Part shown: in pieces, positions 50,800 through 63,480 of the stretch
Layout of the letters: each line of letters opens with the position of its first letter
Position numbering within the stretch: the stretch's first letter is position 1
Assembly (NCBI GenBank): GCA_947846985.1
Contig: CANTUZ010000006.1
Location: forward strand, 44,003,707-44,067,706
Direction: 5' to 3'
DNA length: 64,000 nucleotides
DNA from: Fratercula arctica
Lineage: Eukaryota > Chordata > Aves > Charadriiformes > Alcidae
The notes under the pieces: generated by a model
Databases searched by the model: none
What the model saw: only the letters and a program-made list of their open reading frames with translations
What the model was told of the DNA's origin: nothing
Made by a program: the position numbers and the translations under genes

Positions 50800-53700
50800 G
50801 TCTCTCCTTTTGTCCTAAAATCCTTATTCCCCCTCTTTTACACTCTACCTGTTGAGGAGTGTCTGAAACGTTAACTCTTGAGACTGCAGACTTTGTAACT
50901 GATGCGCTGGACACTTTCTGATTGGCTTTGTTTCAAATTCCGTGTTTCTTAAGCTTCAGCCTTAGCAACACAAGATGCCTGTGCTACCAGCTTGCTACAG
51001 CAGACACGGACTGCAGCTGGGCAGGGATGAAGTACCAATACAGCAACTAGAACCAGAAGAAGAACGGAGTAGTAGCAGGGCGGATACAGAGTAACATAAA
51101 TGCAACTTTGCTGCCATGCACACTGAAGTGAGTTTTCTTACGTCTTTTCAGCATAGTAATGATCCTAGGATGTCCTCTCCTTCCAGAGAACAGGATGTTA
51201 TTAGTAAGTGGCAATCAAATGACTTATGAAATGAGATTTGGTCATAGAGCGTGATAAAACAAAGGGGAGACGCTAATGAAGTTGTCATCTCAACATGAGA
51301 TTCAGTTACTTTCCCAATTTATAATTAGGGGAAAATAGGACAGCATATTAAAATAGTTTATTTGGGATAATGAGGGCAGCTGACTTTAAATTTACAACTC
51401 TTTTGACAGTACGCAAGTAATCTCTAAGTCTGTAAAAAAATCTTCTATTTAATGCTTTCAGATTAAAATTGAATTGTATGGTTTATTAAAGTAATACAAT
51501 GGCTAAAGTAGTAAATATCTTACATTTGCTCCTAGCAGCTTTCACGCTCAGTATGTATATTGCATTTATTGATGTTTAGGAACAGAAGAGAGAAACACAG
51601 TATTTTAGTTACGTCAATTATTAAGCTATTATTTATTAAGATAATCATTGTTTCAAACCTGTCAGTCTACAGCGTAGACAAATAAAGGCAGGATTTTGCA
51701 TCATACGTGCGCACACTGCATTATATCCCTGCCAAGAAAGCTTGGTGGATAAGCAGGCCACCATAGCTATGGTTACGCTAAATTACAGTAGAAGACTACA
51801 AACATACAGCCAAAGTATTTGTCGACATTGAGGAACCTGACATCAGGCTGCAGAAGGAGGAACTCTTACCCTGGCTGTGTTTTTGTTTATGGCCACCCTT
51901 TCCCCGTCTCTCCAGTGCAAACCCACTGGGTGTTTGTTGTGGTTGCCTGAACTGCCTGGTGCCTCTTTTGCAACAGCCAGTGTAGGATGGTGTCTGTTGA
52001 GCTGTTTGCATGCGTGAAGTCCTTCCGCATGGGTGGCTCCAGCCTGGCTGCTAGTGACAGCAACACCATCGCAGCTCTTCCTGCCCCTCCGCAGCAGCGA
52101 TCTCGGCTCAGCTGCGTGAATTGGAGAGAGCTGGGAAAGCACCAAAAAGCAAAGAAGGAAACAAAGGGCCAAGTGGCAGCTAAAAAGAATCCAACTTCTT
52201 GATTAATTTCACTCATTACAGCCTTTTCCCTGCATGTCACCGAGGCTCTCATCTACAGAATAGGATTTAAAATATTAAATGCAAACTCCGCCTTGCGATT
52301 TCAGTTTCGAAACGCTAACCTGCTTGGGCAGGTTCCCTGCTGGAAGCTGCGCTCTGACCACCAGCCCGAGGTGCTGAATTGATAGAGTAAGGCCACGGCT
52401 CCACATTTGCTAATGTCAGGCCTGCGCACGCTCATCTGGCAAGGTGAATTTGATCCACTGGTATAATTTGGTGTCTATCAAACTGGCCATGCACTTGATA
52501 ACAGCGTTTATTCCAGCTGTGTGAGAACAGGTGCCATCCAATGTGGAATAAAGACTACTGTAATGGCCTGCTTCAACATTTTCAGAGTTTGTACTGGCTC
52601 AGCAGTTTGCATTGAGTGGCCACAACATTTACTTTTTAATCCTGGTGATAAGTGTTGCAAATTGAGGTTTGCTATCGCATGGCTGAAGCAGAAAGTATTT
52701 CAAGAGGAATAGGAAATGGAGTATTCCCTGCGATTCCTGCTTGCACACCCTTCTCTGAGGACACCTGCACCATGCTCTGTTCCCCGTGAGTTCTTGCTGG
52801 TACCAGCAGCATTTCCATCCCACTTTCCCTAAGTTTCTTACACAACTAAGAGAAAGCAAAGTTTTTCAGACAAACTTTCTTGCATAGACAGGCCAGCCAC
52901 CTGCAGAGAGTTTTTGCACAGAGATGCTCATGCAGACAAGAGTCCACATGAGTCGGAGGTTGTTTTTTAGACACCAGGGTGGCTGCTTAGTCTCCTAAAC
53001 CTTGTCAGAGCATCTGCTTGCTTAACAAGAGAGAGCAAATCCTTAACGCCAATGCCTGCCGCATGAGAGGGCTGCTAATGCCACACACCTGTTTTCCACA
53101 GGCCGTGTGGGCTGAGCATCTGGGCGTGTGTGCATGGGAAAAGAGGTGGTTGGTTGCAGTCGCTGTTTGCAGGATTTTGTTATCAATCAGATGCATGAAT
53201 GCATCAATCACTTATTTGCAGGGTTGTGTTATCCATCGTGATGCAAGATGTACTAGTTGCTCTCTCGTAGGCCTGTTTTGACCACAGTGTGGATGCAGCA
53301 TGTGCTGCTTAGTGACTTCCTGGCAATAAAAGAATTCATTTTAGTATTTGTAAACGTGGACTTAAGCATACAGTCTTAATTTGACAAAGTTAATTTCTGA
53401 CATAAACCCAATCTGGTATACTCTAACATCATTTCCACTCCCCACCTTTGTGAATAGATCTGACCTCCCGATCTCTGCATTTACACAGGGGGAGTCTGTG
53501 TCACTGTTACTATGCATTAAAAAGGAAGGTGAGGGTGATGTGGAGCACCGTTCAGATCACTGCTTCATGGTCTTTTTAAAAGGAATCTCTTATTTAAATT
53601 GCACAGGTTCCCAACACTGGTTCAGCAAGAGTTGAAGCTGAAGAACAAAATAATAAATGTCTGCTAAAATAAAACTGCTCATGCTGCTCACTATGAACTG

Positions 53701-56700
53701 TTTAATCTTCACAGCTATAATACATAATGGTAGATTCACAGCATCCTCATTATGAAGGTTTATTATTGTGGGACTTTTACAGCTTATCTCTCATTAAATT
53801 ATAATCTGTATTTTATTGATCCAAATAGTTTAAAGTTCCTAAAGACAATGAAGATGATGACTTTGTTCACACAGAACTTTACCCCCTCTGCTCCTGATTA
53901 CTTCTAACAGTTTTTAGAGGCCTAAAATAAGTTCACACTCCTTATTGTTACTTTTATTGTTTTGCTACGATGACGTCTGTGCTACTGTTTACATCTGAGC
54001 ATAATCAGAGTTCTTATCTTAGCTATTCATTATCTGACTTGAAAATCCTGTTTCCAAGATGAGCTTGTCAGCACTTAGTAGCCTCTGCATCCCGCAGAAT
54101 ATATTCCTTTTCATCTTGTGTATATTTGTTTAGAACAACGTTGAGTTTACAGATCTGTTTCCTTTTAGAAAGCTGACCTTAAATTACTCCGTTCTGCTTG
54201 GCTGAAACTTTCTGCCTAACTTTCCTGCTCAGCTGAAACTCCTCCATGCAACTGCTTAGTTATAGTCTTCTTCATTACAGAAAACTACTTCTTCCTGTAT
54301 TGGTGATGTTTCCAGTATACAGTGTAGATACTATATAGAATAGCATTTACATAGAAATTTTTCCAGATGTTTTTCAGAGGGACAAAGGTAGAATTTGAAA
54401 GTGTGAATGTTTGCCTGCTAGTGCTTCCCTGAGGAGGCCAGGGCTCTGCCTCTTTTCCTCTCTGCAGTGTCAGTAGCTTCTCACTCACCTCACTGCTGTT
54501 CACGTCTCCCCTTCCGCACTGCACCGTCCGAGGAACTGGAGCGAGAAGCGCAGCTAGGGGTATGCAGAGGGGTCCTCATGGACCTTACAACTGCCTCGCC
54601 GGCTGTCAGAGCATCATCCCAGGCTGTTGGTGGGTCCCGGCTCTTCCCTCAGCTCTAGTTTGAAGTGGCACATGCTTGATTAGGGACAAATGAAGCCTTT
54701 TTGGTGCTTCCCACTGCACATTGCCCATGGAGGCTACAGAGTGTCACCCAGGAAATCAACCCATGCTGCTTGGAAGCACCTGTATTTTTTAGAAAGCTGG
54801 TTAAGTTCAAATAAAATTCCAACAAGCCCCCCCCGAGTATTCATATCCTGTAACAACCTTTTCTATTTGAAAGTCTTATCTGAAGATATCCAAGGCTGCT
54901 TTCAAATATACATATATGCGCGTCTAATTTATCTGCATAATGAGGTGATGCATTAAAACCCAGTATAACACTTGAACTTTACCTCTGAATATTTTTAAAA
55001 ACCTGTATTATAAATCTGCATTAAAATAATTTGGTTTTGAGATTATATAAACTTTTATGTACCTCGCATCCTGTCGGAGTGCAGGGAATCGTGTATGATC
55101 TCAACTGCATCAGATATAACTGAGCTATCATTTGGGTACGTAATACAGTGCTGTAACTTTCTTACTGAACCTCTCAGTGACACCTATAGAAGCTTTATGC
55201 CTATGTCACAGGGAGGGATATTAAAAAGATCAAACTTCGAGAAAACCTGAAGTAGCTACAAATACCCAAACTTTTACAAAGCGTTTTAGCTCAGGCTGAC
55301 CTCGTTACAGAGAGGAAGGCCACAGCAATAGGATTCTTTCCAAGAGACTGTGGCAGGCTGAAGATCACAGGCTTTGGGAAAGAGCAAATTCAGGCAATGA
55401 GGAAACTGCGGTAACCGAGTGAGCTATATATGGAGCCCAGAGGCTGCCAAGGTTAAACAACAGCTGCCTCAACATTGTCACAATTTGGACTGAAGAGAAT
55501 TCCTTTTAAATCCTACTTGGAGCGTACACATCCTTGTGTTGGATCTGGGTCTCGGGCAATGCCAGCCACCTGCTGGACCAGGGTGTTTAGCACACGGGTA
55601 TGGAAATGGGCACTGAATCCCAGAGATGCTGGAAGGCCGAGGAGCAGCTGCCTCCAAGAGGCAGCTGGAAGAGTGGCCCGAGTGCGATTGCTCTCATCGG
55701 TGCTCAGACGAACACTTCCACGGCGCTGGCTCCAGCATCGCTTTTCTCAGCATGCCAGCTCCTGCAAATCCTCGGCTTTGGGGCTAACTCTGTGTGCGCT
55801 GCGTCGGGAACCTGCACACCCACCTCTGACCGAGGCTTCCATCAGGGAACCTCAGATCTGGCCAGTGCAACACAAAGTGCCTGAACACCTTCCCTCCTTG
55901 GGGGATTCAGGGCTCCTAAAGGACCTAATTCTGGATTATTTTCAATATGATCATTCACCTTTTAGGGAAATGTCTAAAACAAACCTAGGGCTTCAAATGA
56001 CTTTGAGGGTTTTCTCTTCTGCTGCATTCATACTGGCTTAAATATGTCAAGCTTTCATACATTAGCATAAATTCATTTCAGCAGAGGTACGGGCTAAAAA
56101 TTGCAGTCCTTTATATCTCAGATCCGCCCTACAAAAAGGTATGAATTAACAAAGACCCACATTAATAACAAAGGTGTTAATCATAATTGTTACAGCCCAT
56201 GCAGCATGAAGTCTCATCACGCTAAGTGGTATACAAACAACCTGCCAAATAATTTACAGCTTAAATGGTTTCCTTCTATCTCACAAATCTTGTCACCAAG
56301 CACAGATTATTTTAAAATAGCCTTTCAAGCCCTTTCAGAGCCTGGCACATCTGAAACACTTTCATAGTTGATGTGAAAAGGTACATCAGCTGTGGATTTC
56401 TAGTGTATGTAATTGTTTCATTTTATAAAGCTGAATATTCAAATTACACAAAGGCACTTCTCTTTCTTGATGAATATGCTTTGTTTTTCATCATGGAACT
56501 GAGACCCTGACAAGTTTTGAACTTCATCTCCTGTTTCTTACGTGTCTTAACCAGGTTCCCATCCTAACCTTACGACGAAGTACAGAAAACATTGGTAAAT
56601 TCTGAAGGCAATAATATTCTTTGCTACGTGATTATGTTCTGGAATGAGCTATAGCAAACACTGCCAAAACCCCTCTGAAACCCAGCAGATGAGTCTCACC

Positions 56701-59640
56701 CCTGTATTTAACTGTTCTGCGAGAATGCAGCTAACGTAAGTGGCCCTGGCAAAGCGTAAAGTAGAGACGAATCTGCCGGCAGAAGGAGCAGTTTGCCAGA
56801 GTAAGTCCTTTAACATCAAGATCAAAGCAGCTTTTGTCTTATTTTCCCTTAGGTTGGTGTTACGCTATTTTAAACTTAAATGAAAATATTAGGAACTATA
56901 TCAGCATAAACAAGTTTTTCAGAGTTTATAGCCATCTTTCCTTTACAGCAGCTGAACAGACTGCTTTTGGGGCCATTAACGTGAAGGAATAGTGACATCA
57001 GGTGGCCTATCACATTAATCACAGGCACATCTCAATTTTTTTATGGCAACTTCTAGGGAAGAATGGACAAGTGCCTGCCACTGTGGATGCCTCCTGCCTA
57101 AAGCGAGACCCTTCCCTCCCACTAAGACGTTGCAGCCTTTCAAGCAAAGTGGATTTGGCCATTCCTAGGCCATTCCTACAATACAGCCAGCACTTTGTGT
57201 TGAGCACGTTTCGGTTACACAAAGAAAAATGAGTTTGTCTAACAGTACTTGCCCACATCAGATTCTCATCAATTTGATTGCAGGCAGCATCTCCTAGAAT
57301 GGACCATATTCTACTCTGCACGGTCCCCATTTGTGAGGGTCTAACCCTGCCCTCCCTCCAGCGCCCAGCGGAGCTGCTGCCGAGCCCAGCGTGGGAAGGA
57401 TCAGATCCAGCATCTCTCCAGGACATGTCAAGGGGCCAAGCATAAAATGTGATGGGTTACAGGGGCAGCAAAAGCCAGTGGTGTGTTGCCCCGCACCTCT
57501 TAAACCTGCACGGAGCGTCCAGGGAAGGATGTGAGAGGATGTAGAATTGACACAGGAACTAATCTAAGGTTTGGGGCAGAGAGAGATACACATCTGCAGA
57601 TACACATCTTTTTTCCCCCAAGTGGTCTGAGAGGATGAGCACTGTCTTATATGGGTAGGTTTTCCCAGCGTACGTTCCCTGTTTGGAAATGGTATGATGG
57701 GCTCACTGTTTTCTTCCAGCCTTCCACTGTAACTGCAGCTCTCCGACGGAAGAGGAGAGGCCAAGAGAGCTGGGACTGTTCAGGCCTGGGGAAGAGACGG
57801 TTCAGCAGGATCGTATCCATCGGTGTCAGTATCTGATATAGGAGACAGCAAAGACGACAGAGCCAGGCTGATGCATTTTCTCTGTCTCCATTCTTCCCCC
57901 CAGTAATTCACTAGCAGGAGTGAAACTCCCTTAGCTTAAGTAACTATTTCTTCCCCCCATTCCTAGCCAGGGAAGCCACAGTGCCAGGGCTGAAAGGCTG
58001 TGCGAAGCCTTATTTGGTTTCTCTCTGTAAAAGCCTTGCTTCTGAAAGAACAAAATGCTGGCTGTTTTGAAGGACAAAACTTCTCTTCTCTGCTGAAACA
58101 GAATCTCATCAGCTGGCTGTGCTTTTTTTGCTTTTGAAGACTTTAGAAAGTATTCTTTCTTTTTAGTCTTACTACTAGTTTACTACATGTGGCAAATACA
58201 CTTCAAATTTAACCATCACTTAACTACTTCAGACAACCCTTTTACATCTGTGTTACTATTCGTAAATACTGCTACTGCTTGGTACTTGCGATCACACATC
58301 CTCTGTGCCAAATCCGGTACGGACGCAGGTGCACACAGTCGCATCTCACAAGCAACCCCCTTCCTCCCCAGCAAACTAGCGGGATGTTACGCTTCAACTC
58401 TTCTGATTCAAAATTCTTCAAAATTCGGGTGCAAATTAATCATTATGCAGTTATGACTTAAAATCCTGAAGCAGCTTCTGCATGTATAAAGGGAGAGGAG
58501 CTTTTAAGCTGTGAAGAAGCTTCAGAAAGAGACGCAGGGTAAGTGGCAGCCTTTTTTCTATTGTGAATTAAGGACCTTTTGTCAAATTACTTACCCGGTG
58601 TCAGTGAGAACTTGGCAAACGTTTCATTTGCTGGTACGCCAGCTAAGCCTCTTCTGGCTCCCAACTCTTTAAATGTTAAAGGGACACTGTAAACTCAAGA
58701 ACCTAAAATTAGAACTAATTTTGGTTTCAAGTACATGCAGCTTAGCCACCCGTTGGAGAGCTGTTACCATGTGTTACCAGCCAGCAAACAAACGCACAAA
58801 AAGCCAAGCAATATACTTAGATTTATGACTCGTTTGCCTAGCATCCGTAGCATGAGATCTTTCCAGACAAGACTCTTGCTGAAAGATGCTTGAAACCCAA
58901 TACAGATTGGCAACAGGCCGTGGAGGGGACAGGAAGAAGAGGGACATCTCCAGTAACAAATGGGATGACAGACGAGACAGCAATACATCTGAAATTCCTG
59001 AGAGACACTCTGAAGGAAAACAGAGAGGAAGGAAAAGGATTGATCAAAACTGCAGTTTTAAACAGGCTTTCATTACTCCCCCTTCACCTGCCAACACCAG
59101 GAAGCTTATTACCAAACTATGTAAGATAAAGGCTTGATCATTTTTTACCTCTGTCAGAAAAATCACAACCCAAAACACATCTCATGCAGACACAGCTACA
59201 GGTTGCAAATTAAAGTTCTTCAATTGCCACAGATTTGACCCAATGGTCACTAGAAATGAGTTTATCTACATCTCCCCAGCACTACTGGCAGGTGTAGCTA
59301 CTGTAGAATATGTATAATAAAACATTTTATCGTAGTGATAATTCAGGTTAGCTACACAGCTGCATTCTCATGAATATTTTTTAAGCACAGTTTTATGCCT
59401 TCCCTATACTGAACTAAATTACTGTCATGAGATAAACTGTATCTTTAGTTCTCAGCAGCTTTATGGATTTTTCTTAACTGCTTTTCTGTATGGTAAAAAA
59501 AAAAAATACAACAAAGCTCCTGAGAGTGGCAGCAGCAGAACTTAGTGTGACAGAAATACACAGCGAGAGATGGCACTAGGGGACGGCTGAGCTGCTAACG
59601 CCAACAGACGGCTTAGAGCTTTGCTACATCAAAACTGCTT
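50800..59640. other. Intergenic between SPTSSB and NMD3, no gene recognised
   Basis: I see no exon of a known gene. The larger frames do not resemble known proteins: 51,887-52,252 on the minus strand, 55,475-56,041 on the plus strand (188 codons), and 57,019-57,426 on the minus strand. They coincide with locally raised GC. The two genes either side are transcribed toward each other, so no promoter is expected here, and no CpG island is present. Confidence 0.55.
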
Positions 59641-59654
59641 TTCTGAATTTCCTT

Positions 59655-59738
59655 CCCCCCCCCCCCCCCCTTTACAAATGGATGATTAGAAGATTGTGAG
59701 GCAGGATTACCAAAAAAAAAAAAAAAAAAAAAAAAAAA
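59655..59738. repeat. Poly(C)16 and poly(A)27 homopolymer pair
   Basis: Sixteen C residues at 59,655-59,670 and twenty-seven A residues at 59,712-59,738, separated by 41 bp. Such long runs are prone to length variation and sequencing error, so the exact counts are uncertain. Confidence 0.9.
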
Positions 59739-61220
59739 GAGTAACTGGTAACTAAACTTATCTCCACCTTTACAATCAAAAATACCTTTGCCTTCCATAG
59801 CACATGGCCTGGGCTCAGACAGAAAGCCTGAAATGCATCAGATTCACACCCGTTTGGAAACACCGAGTCAAAAGATTACGTTTAAACTAAAGAGGTAGGG
59901 AAAAAATTTCTCTCACCTGGCAGTGGGCTGAATACTGCTAACTCCTTGGTAATAGCTTTTCAAGGCCTCAAAGAAAAGAAGTGAGGTACAGTGAAACAGA
60001 GAACAGTGCTCCTGCCACCTCCTCAGCTGATACTACAGAGAAATAGTGGATTTCCAGCCCTGCGTATTTCTATTATGAGCACACAAGCAGCGATGAACTA
60101 CATGAAGTGTTCTCATTTGAGCTATACAGGTCCTTGATAAAGAAATCATTAATACCCCATTAGCTGAATCCTACACATCTCTATTCTTTTCCCAACTTTA
60201 CATTATTAGTATTTCCCTCCTTTCCTGAAATAAAAAAAATGCAGTGACAAACCACACTTGCTATGCTATCCCTTCTGTATTTGTATTGAGTTAAAACAAA
60301 TGTATATGCACCTAAACTCTTAGTTGCGCTATCTTTGTGCTGTGAAGTGAATTAAATCCAGATGAATATAAATACGTAATGTCGTCCTACACCACTTCTG
60401 TCCTCTTTGGGCTTGCAGTAGAGAGAAATCAGATTTTAAAGTTAACTAAATAACGATGAACCAAAAATATCTGTATAGTTTTTTTAATAGTTCATAGCTG
60501 GTGTATTAATTACACATTATGCATATTGCTTTTAATCCACTGATACAGGCATGGAATATAGTACAATGCAATTATTCATTATATTTAACAGAAGTTTCCA
60601 ATCTTTCTGATGATGGGCTGCATCTTCAATCAATCAACAGGGAAGTTTTTGTGTGTACACAACGTGTATTTGGAGTTCCCTTACCAAAGGAACAGAAGAT
60701 GCATTCTTGAGCTTCCCCAAAATATTGTGTTATACGGAATAATATAGCAATAACATAAAAGGCTTCAAATCATTGTACGCAAAAGATTAAGACATCAAAA
60801 ATCCTTCCCATGCGAAGAAATAAAAGCAATAAACAGTAGGTAGGTAATCTACCTACAAATGTAGCCAACTAGAGTAAAATCTCTCCTGCTGGACATCCTT
60901 CTGATCAGCTGTTTTCAGCACAAGACAATGATTCCTCCCGCTGTATAACCCCGCAGTTAGCCAGCTGGGGCCTTTACACCGCAGAAGCTGCAAGGAGAGA
61001 GCACTCGAGGATGGGAGAAACTTGTGGAACTTACATTGCAATGCTTGCATCAGAAATTTAACTTTAATTCCGGATTCTCTAGAAGATTATATATAACATA
61101 TGAATTCAGAACCATTATTAAGGGTTACAGTGGTAGTTATCATATTACTTTTCATGTTCACATGATCAGTTTGTAATGTTTCCTTATGTTTTTGCGTACT
61201 TTTTCCTCACTAAGGGAATA

Positions 61221-61252
61221 TTTATTGCATTGACTAATGCACTATTTTTATT
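61221..61252 (-). terminator. NMD3: Candidate NMD3 poly(A) signals
   Basis: On the minus strand one AATAAA overlaps the NMD3 stop codon (61,247-61,252) and another follows at 61,221-61,226. The first is too close to the coding end to act usefully. True 3' ends may lie further left, which I could not place. Confidence 0.35.
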
Positions 61253-61381
61253 CTGTCATCATATTTGCTCCCTCCCCACCAGTGGCATCCTGGGAAATAT
61301 GGAGATCCTCTAGCATTTCAGCCAGACTGATTCGTGGAGGACCATCATCATCTGTGTCGCTCTCCACTGGAACATCTGCAT
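61248..61381 (-). CDS. NMD3: NMD3 last coding exon (C-terminus)
   Basis: This is the C-terminal exon of the 60S ribosomal export adaptor. NMD3 binds the nascent large subunit in the nucleus, recruits exportin-1 (CRM1) and is released in the cytoplasm. The exon begins after TTTCTAG with two bases completing an Asn codon. It continues ADVPVESDTDDDGPPRIS and then LAEMLEDLHI, the leucine-rich nuclear export signal, and ends with TAA. Both the acidic linker and the export signal match mammalian NMD3. Just upstream in the intron lies a 140-bp T/G-rich (plus-strand A/C-rich) low-complexity tract reaching the acceptor. Confidence 0.95.
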
Positions 61382-61390
61382 CTAGAAATG

Positions 61391-61530
61391 CAATAGAAAA
61401 AAAAAACAACAAACAGCTAAGCAAAGAAAACAAACCCCAAACCCCCTGAACAACCCCAAGAAAGGAAGGGGAAAAAACCCCAAACCAACCAACAAACCAC
61501 AAAACCAAAAAACCAAACAAAACCCTCTGT
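61391..61530. repeat. A/C-rich low-complexity tract in the last NMD3 intron
   Basis: On the plus strand this is built of aaacc, aaaccc and aaac words with an A run. On the transcribed minus strand it is T/G-rich and merges into the polypyrimidine tract of the last NMD3 acceptor. Confidence 0.8.
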
Positions 61531-61843
61531 AAAAACTAACAATCCCATGGCAATTGCCCTCATGGAAGACACTGAATTATGTATCAAATCCTTCACCCAG
61601 CAGAGGTTTTGGGTGTGGGAGAAAATACGCTTCTCTCTCCTATGTTAAAGGCAGTAAACCAAAAACCATCAACACCCATTCAATGCACATGAAGTACATT
61701 GAATACCTGAAGCTATTACATTACAGCATTTCTCTAGGCAAAATGTAGTTCAAAGAATCCAAATACAAAACTTTAGTAAAAAGATTTTCACTGGAATAGT
61801 CATGATTTAATTACATGCAACTAAATGGTTAAAAAGGCCTTAC

Positions 61844-61914
61844 TTCTGTAAATGTTGACATTCTTCCTTATGGCTTCATCTTCTTCGAGATCTTCAAGGA
61901 AGTCCTGATATTGT
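61844..61914 (-). CDS. NMD3: NMD3 penultimate coding exon
   Basis: A 71-nt exon with acceptor TTTTACAG and donor GAA|GTAAGG. One base completes the Arg codon begun in the previous exon, then it reads QYQDFLEDLEEDEAIRKN and VNIYR, and it leaves one base for the next. Strongly acidic, as in other vertebrate NMD3 proteins, and both phases fit the flanking exons exactly. Confidence 0.95.
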
Positions 61915-62792
61915 CTGTAAAAGACACTTAATATATTTACTCACTTTTCCTTTGGATTTATGCAAATTTACAAACCAAAATAAAATCAAAGAAAGAAAGC
62001 CCCAAGGAAGGACTGCCACCTACAGTCCTTCAGACGTGCCTTCTGGTAGCATTCTGACATGTTCAACTCATTCTTTCGGCTTTTTTTTAATTATTAGTTC
62101 TATATTTCTATTCTATTTCTACCAGATTCCAAATAATTTAATTTGCCTGTCCTCATTTAACTCTAATTGCCTTATTTTTTCCTACTCAATTGAATATTAT
62201 TTAGAATTTGCTGTTGCCGTAGCAGCTTTGTCACTGAATAAACCAGACACACGTTTCCACAGAAGCATCCCTAGAGACACACCAACTGTAAGCTACAGAC
62301 ACAATGCTTCCGATATTACTCACTTGTCTCATGATCTAAGCTTTTCTTGGAAAATACTATAAAAACCAGTTTTTATATTTTGCAACAGTAAACCTGAAAA
62401 ACCTGCAGTGTTATCTTTTTTCAGGGTTTAGTCTGTTTCCACACACTCCTGTCCCACTGTCCTCAGTATCCGTGTTCCCTGAAAACTCAGCATTCAAGAT
62501 AGGATAAGCATAGGTAAAGGGTATATGCTTAAAGCACTTCCTGCGCTCGGGAAGAGGGAAAAATACAGAGAGATACTGCTCTTCCGAGAACACTGGTATC
62601 AACCTGTCCTACAAGACAGCAGCACGCTCAAACAGAGCTAGCAGCATTTGCTTGTGCACCCCTAACAGTCAGCACATCAGCTCAGGCTTTACACTAGGTT
62701 TATCCTCAGCAGAAACTGAGAAATGTTATTTCTAGACTTGGCACAGCATCCTAGGTAGGATGGACCGAAAAGCTTCATGGCAGATACCGAAC

Positions 62793-62899
62793 CTTTCATC
62801 ATCTGTATCCGTGCCTTCTCTGTCCCTTTCTAGCTCTTTCAGCTTCCAGTTCCTGCGACGCTGGCGTTTGGTACGGTCATAGCTCTTCTTTATTAATAT
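62793..62899 (-). CDS. NMD3: NMD3 coding exon with nuclear localisation signal
   Basis: A 107-nt exon with acceptor TTTTTCACTGTAG. It reads ILIKKSYDRTKRQRRRNWK, then LKELERDREGTDTDDE plus AG of a split Arg codon. The KKSYDRTKRQRRR cluster is the basic nuclear import signal of NMD3. The donor is AAAG|GTTCGG, weak at positions +3 to +5, yet the protein match and phases on both sides place the junction firmly here. Confidence 0.95.
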
Positions 62900-63407
62900 C
62901 TACAGTGAAAAACAAGTACTTACACATACATAACTTCAATACTACTGATGACACTCTTTCAAAACCCAAAACAACACTCAAGTCTGGACTTGGGAAATTG
63001 TAAAATCAGCTGAACAAATGGTAGAGTCAGTCTGGCGCTCAGAAGTTTTATATAGAATTTATAAGCATTTGTCAATTCAAACATTTCCAAACACTTTGCA
63101 TTATGACCTGAAGAGGCACATGCACACTGGAGTTGTAATACAGTTTTCACCACATAGTGCATAGTAATTTGAACAAAAACAACAAAGAGTAAGGTAAGTT
63201 AAAGTAAATGTATTATTTAACCACCACTCAAAAATTTAAGTAGTGAGAAAATAATTATCAAAATTAGAAGCTATTCAAATTCCAATATTAATATCCCCCC
63301 TTCCTTTTGGCACTATGGAACTAATGAGTATTCATTATAAAAATCATATTCCCTAATACCGCTGGGGAACGCGGAGAACTTTGTACAGAGAAAGAAAATG
63401 GTCTTAC

Positions 63408-63480
63408 CACATCAGGAATATGGTGTGGATTCATCTTATTGGCAAACTCGTCATTTAAGTTGCAGTTTGCCAAGTCGAAT
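63408..63480 (-). CDS. NMD3: NMD3 coding exon, fourth from the end
   Basis: A 73-nt exon with acceptor TTTCATTTTAG and donor GATGTG|GTAAGA. After one base finishing a split codon it reads FDLANCNLNDEFANKMN and PHHIPDV, ending in phase 0 before ILIKKSYDR of the next exon. This corresponds to the segment leading out of the folded NMD3 core. The preceding exon (about ...GDLVLG in mammals) was not found up to base 64,000, so it lies outside the window. Confidence 0.94.

Noticed and set aside
51843..52252. Overlapping minus-strand frames (109 and 121 codons)
   Set aside because: Two different frames of one GC-raised patch, with no homology recognised and no promoter nearby.
55475..56041. 188-codon plus-strand frame
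   Set aside because: It coincides with locally raised GC and has no recognisable domain, no exon-like boundaries and an overlapping second frame in the same patch.
57019..57426. 135-codon minus-strand frame
   Set aside because: No family resemblance; composition changes along its length. Possibly part of an old repeat.
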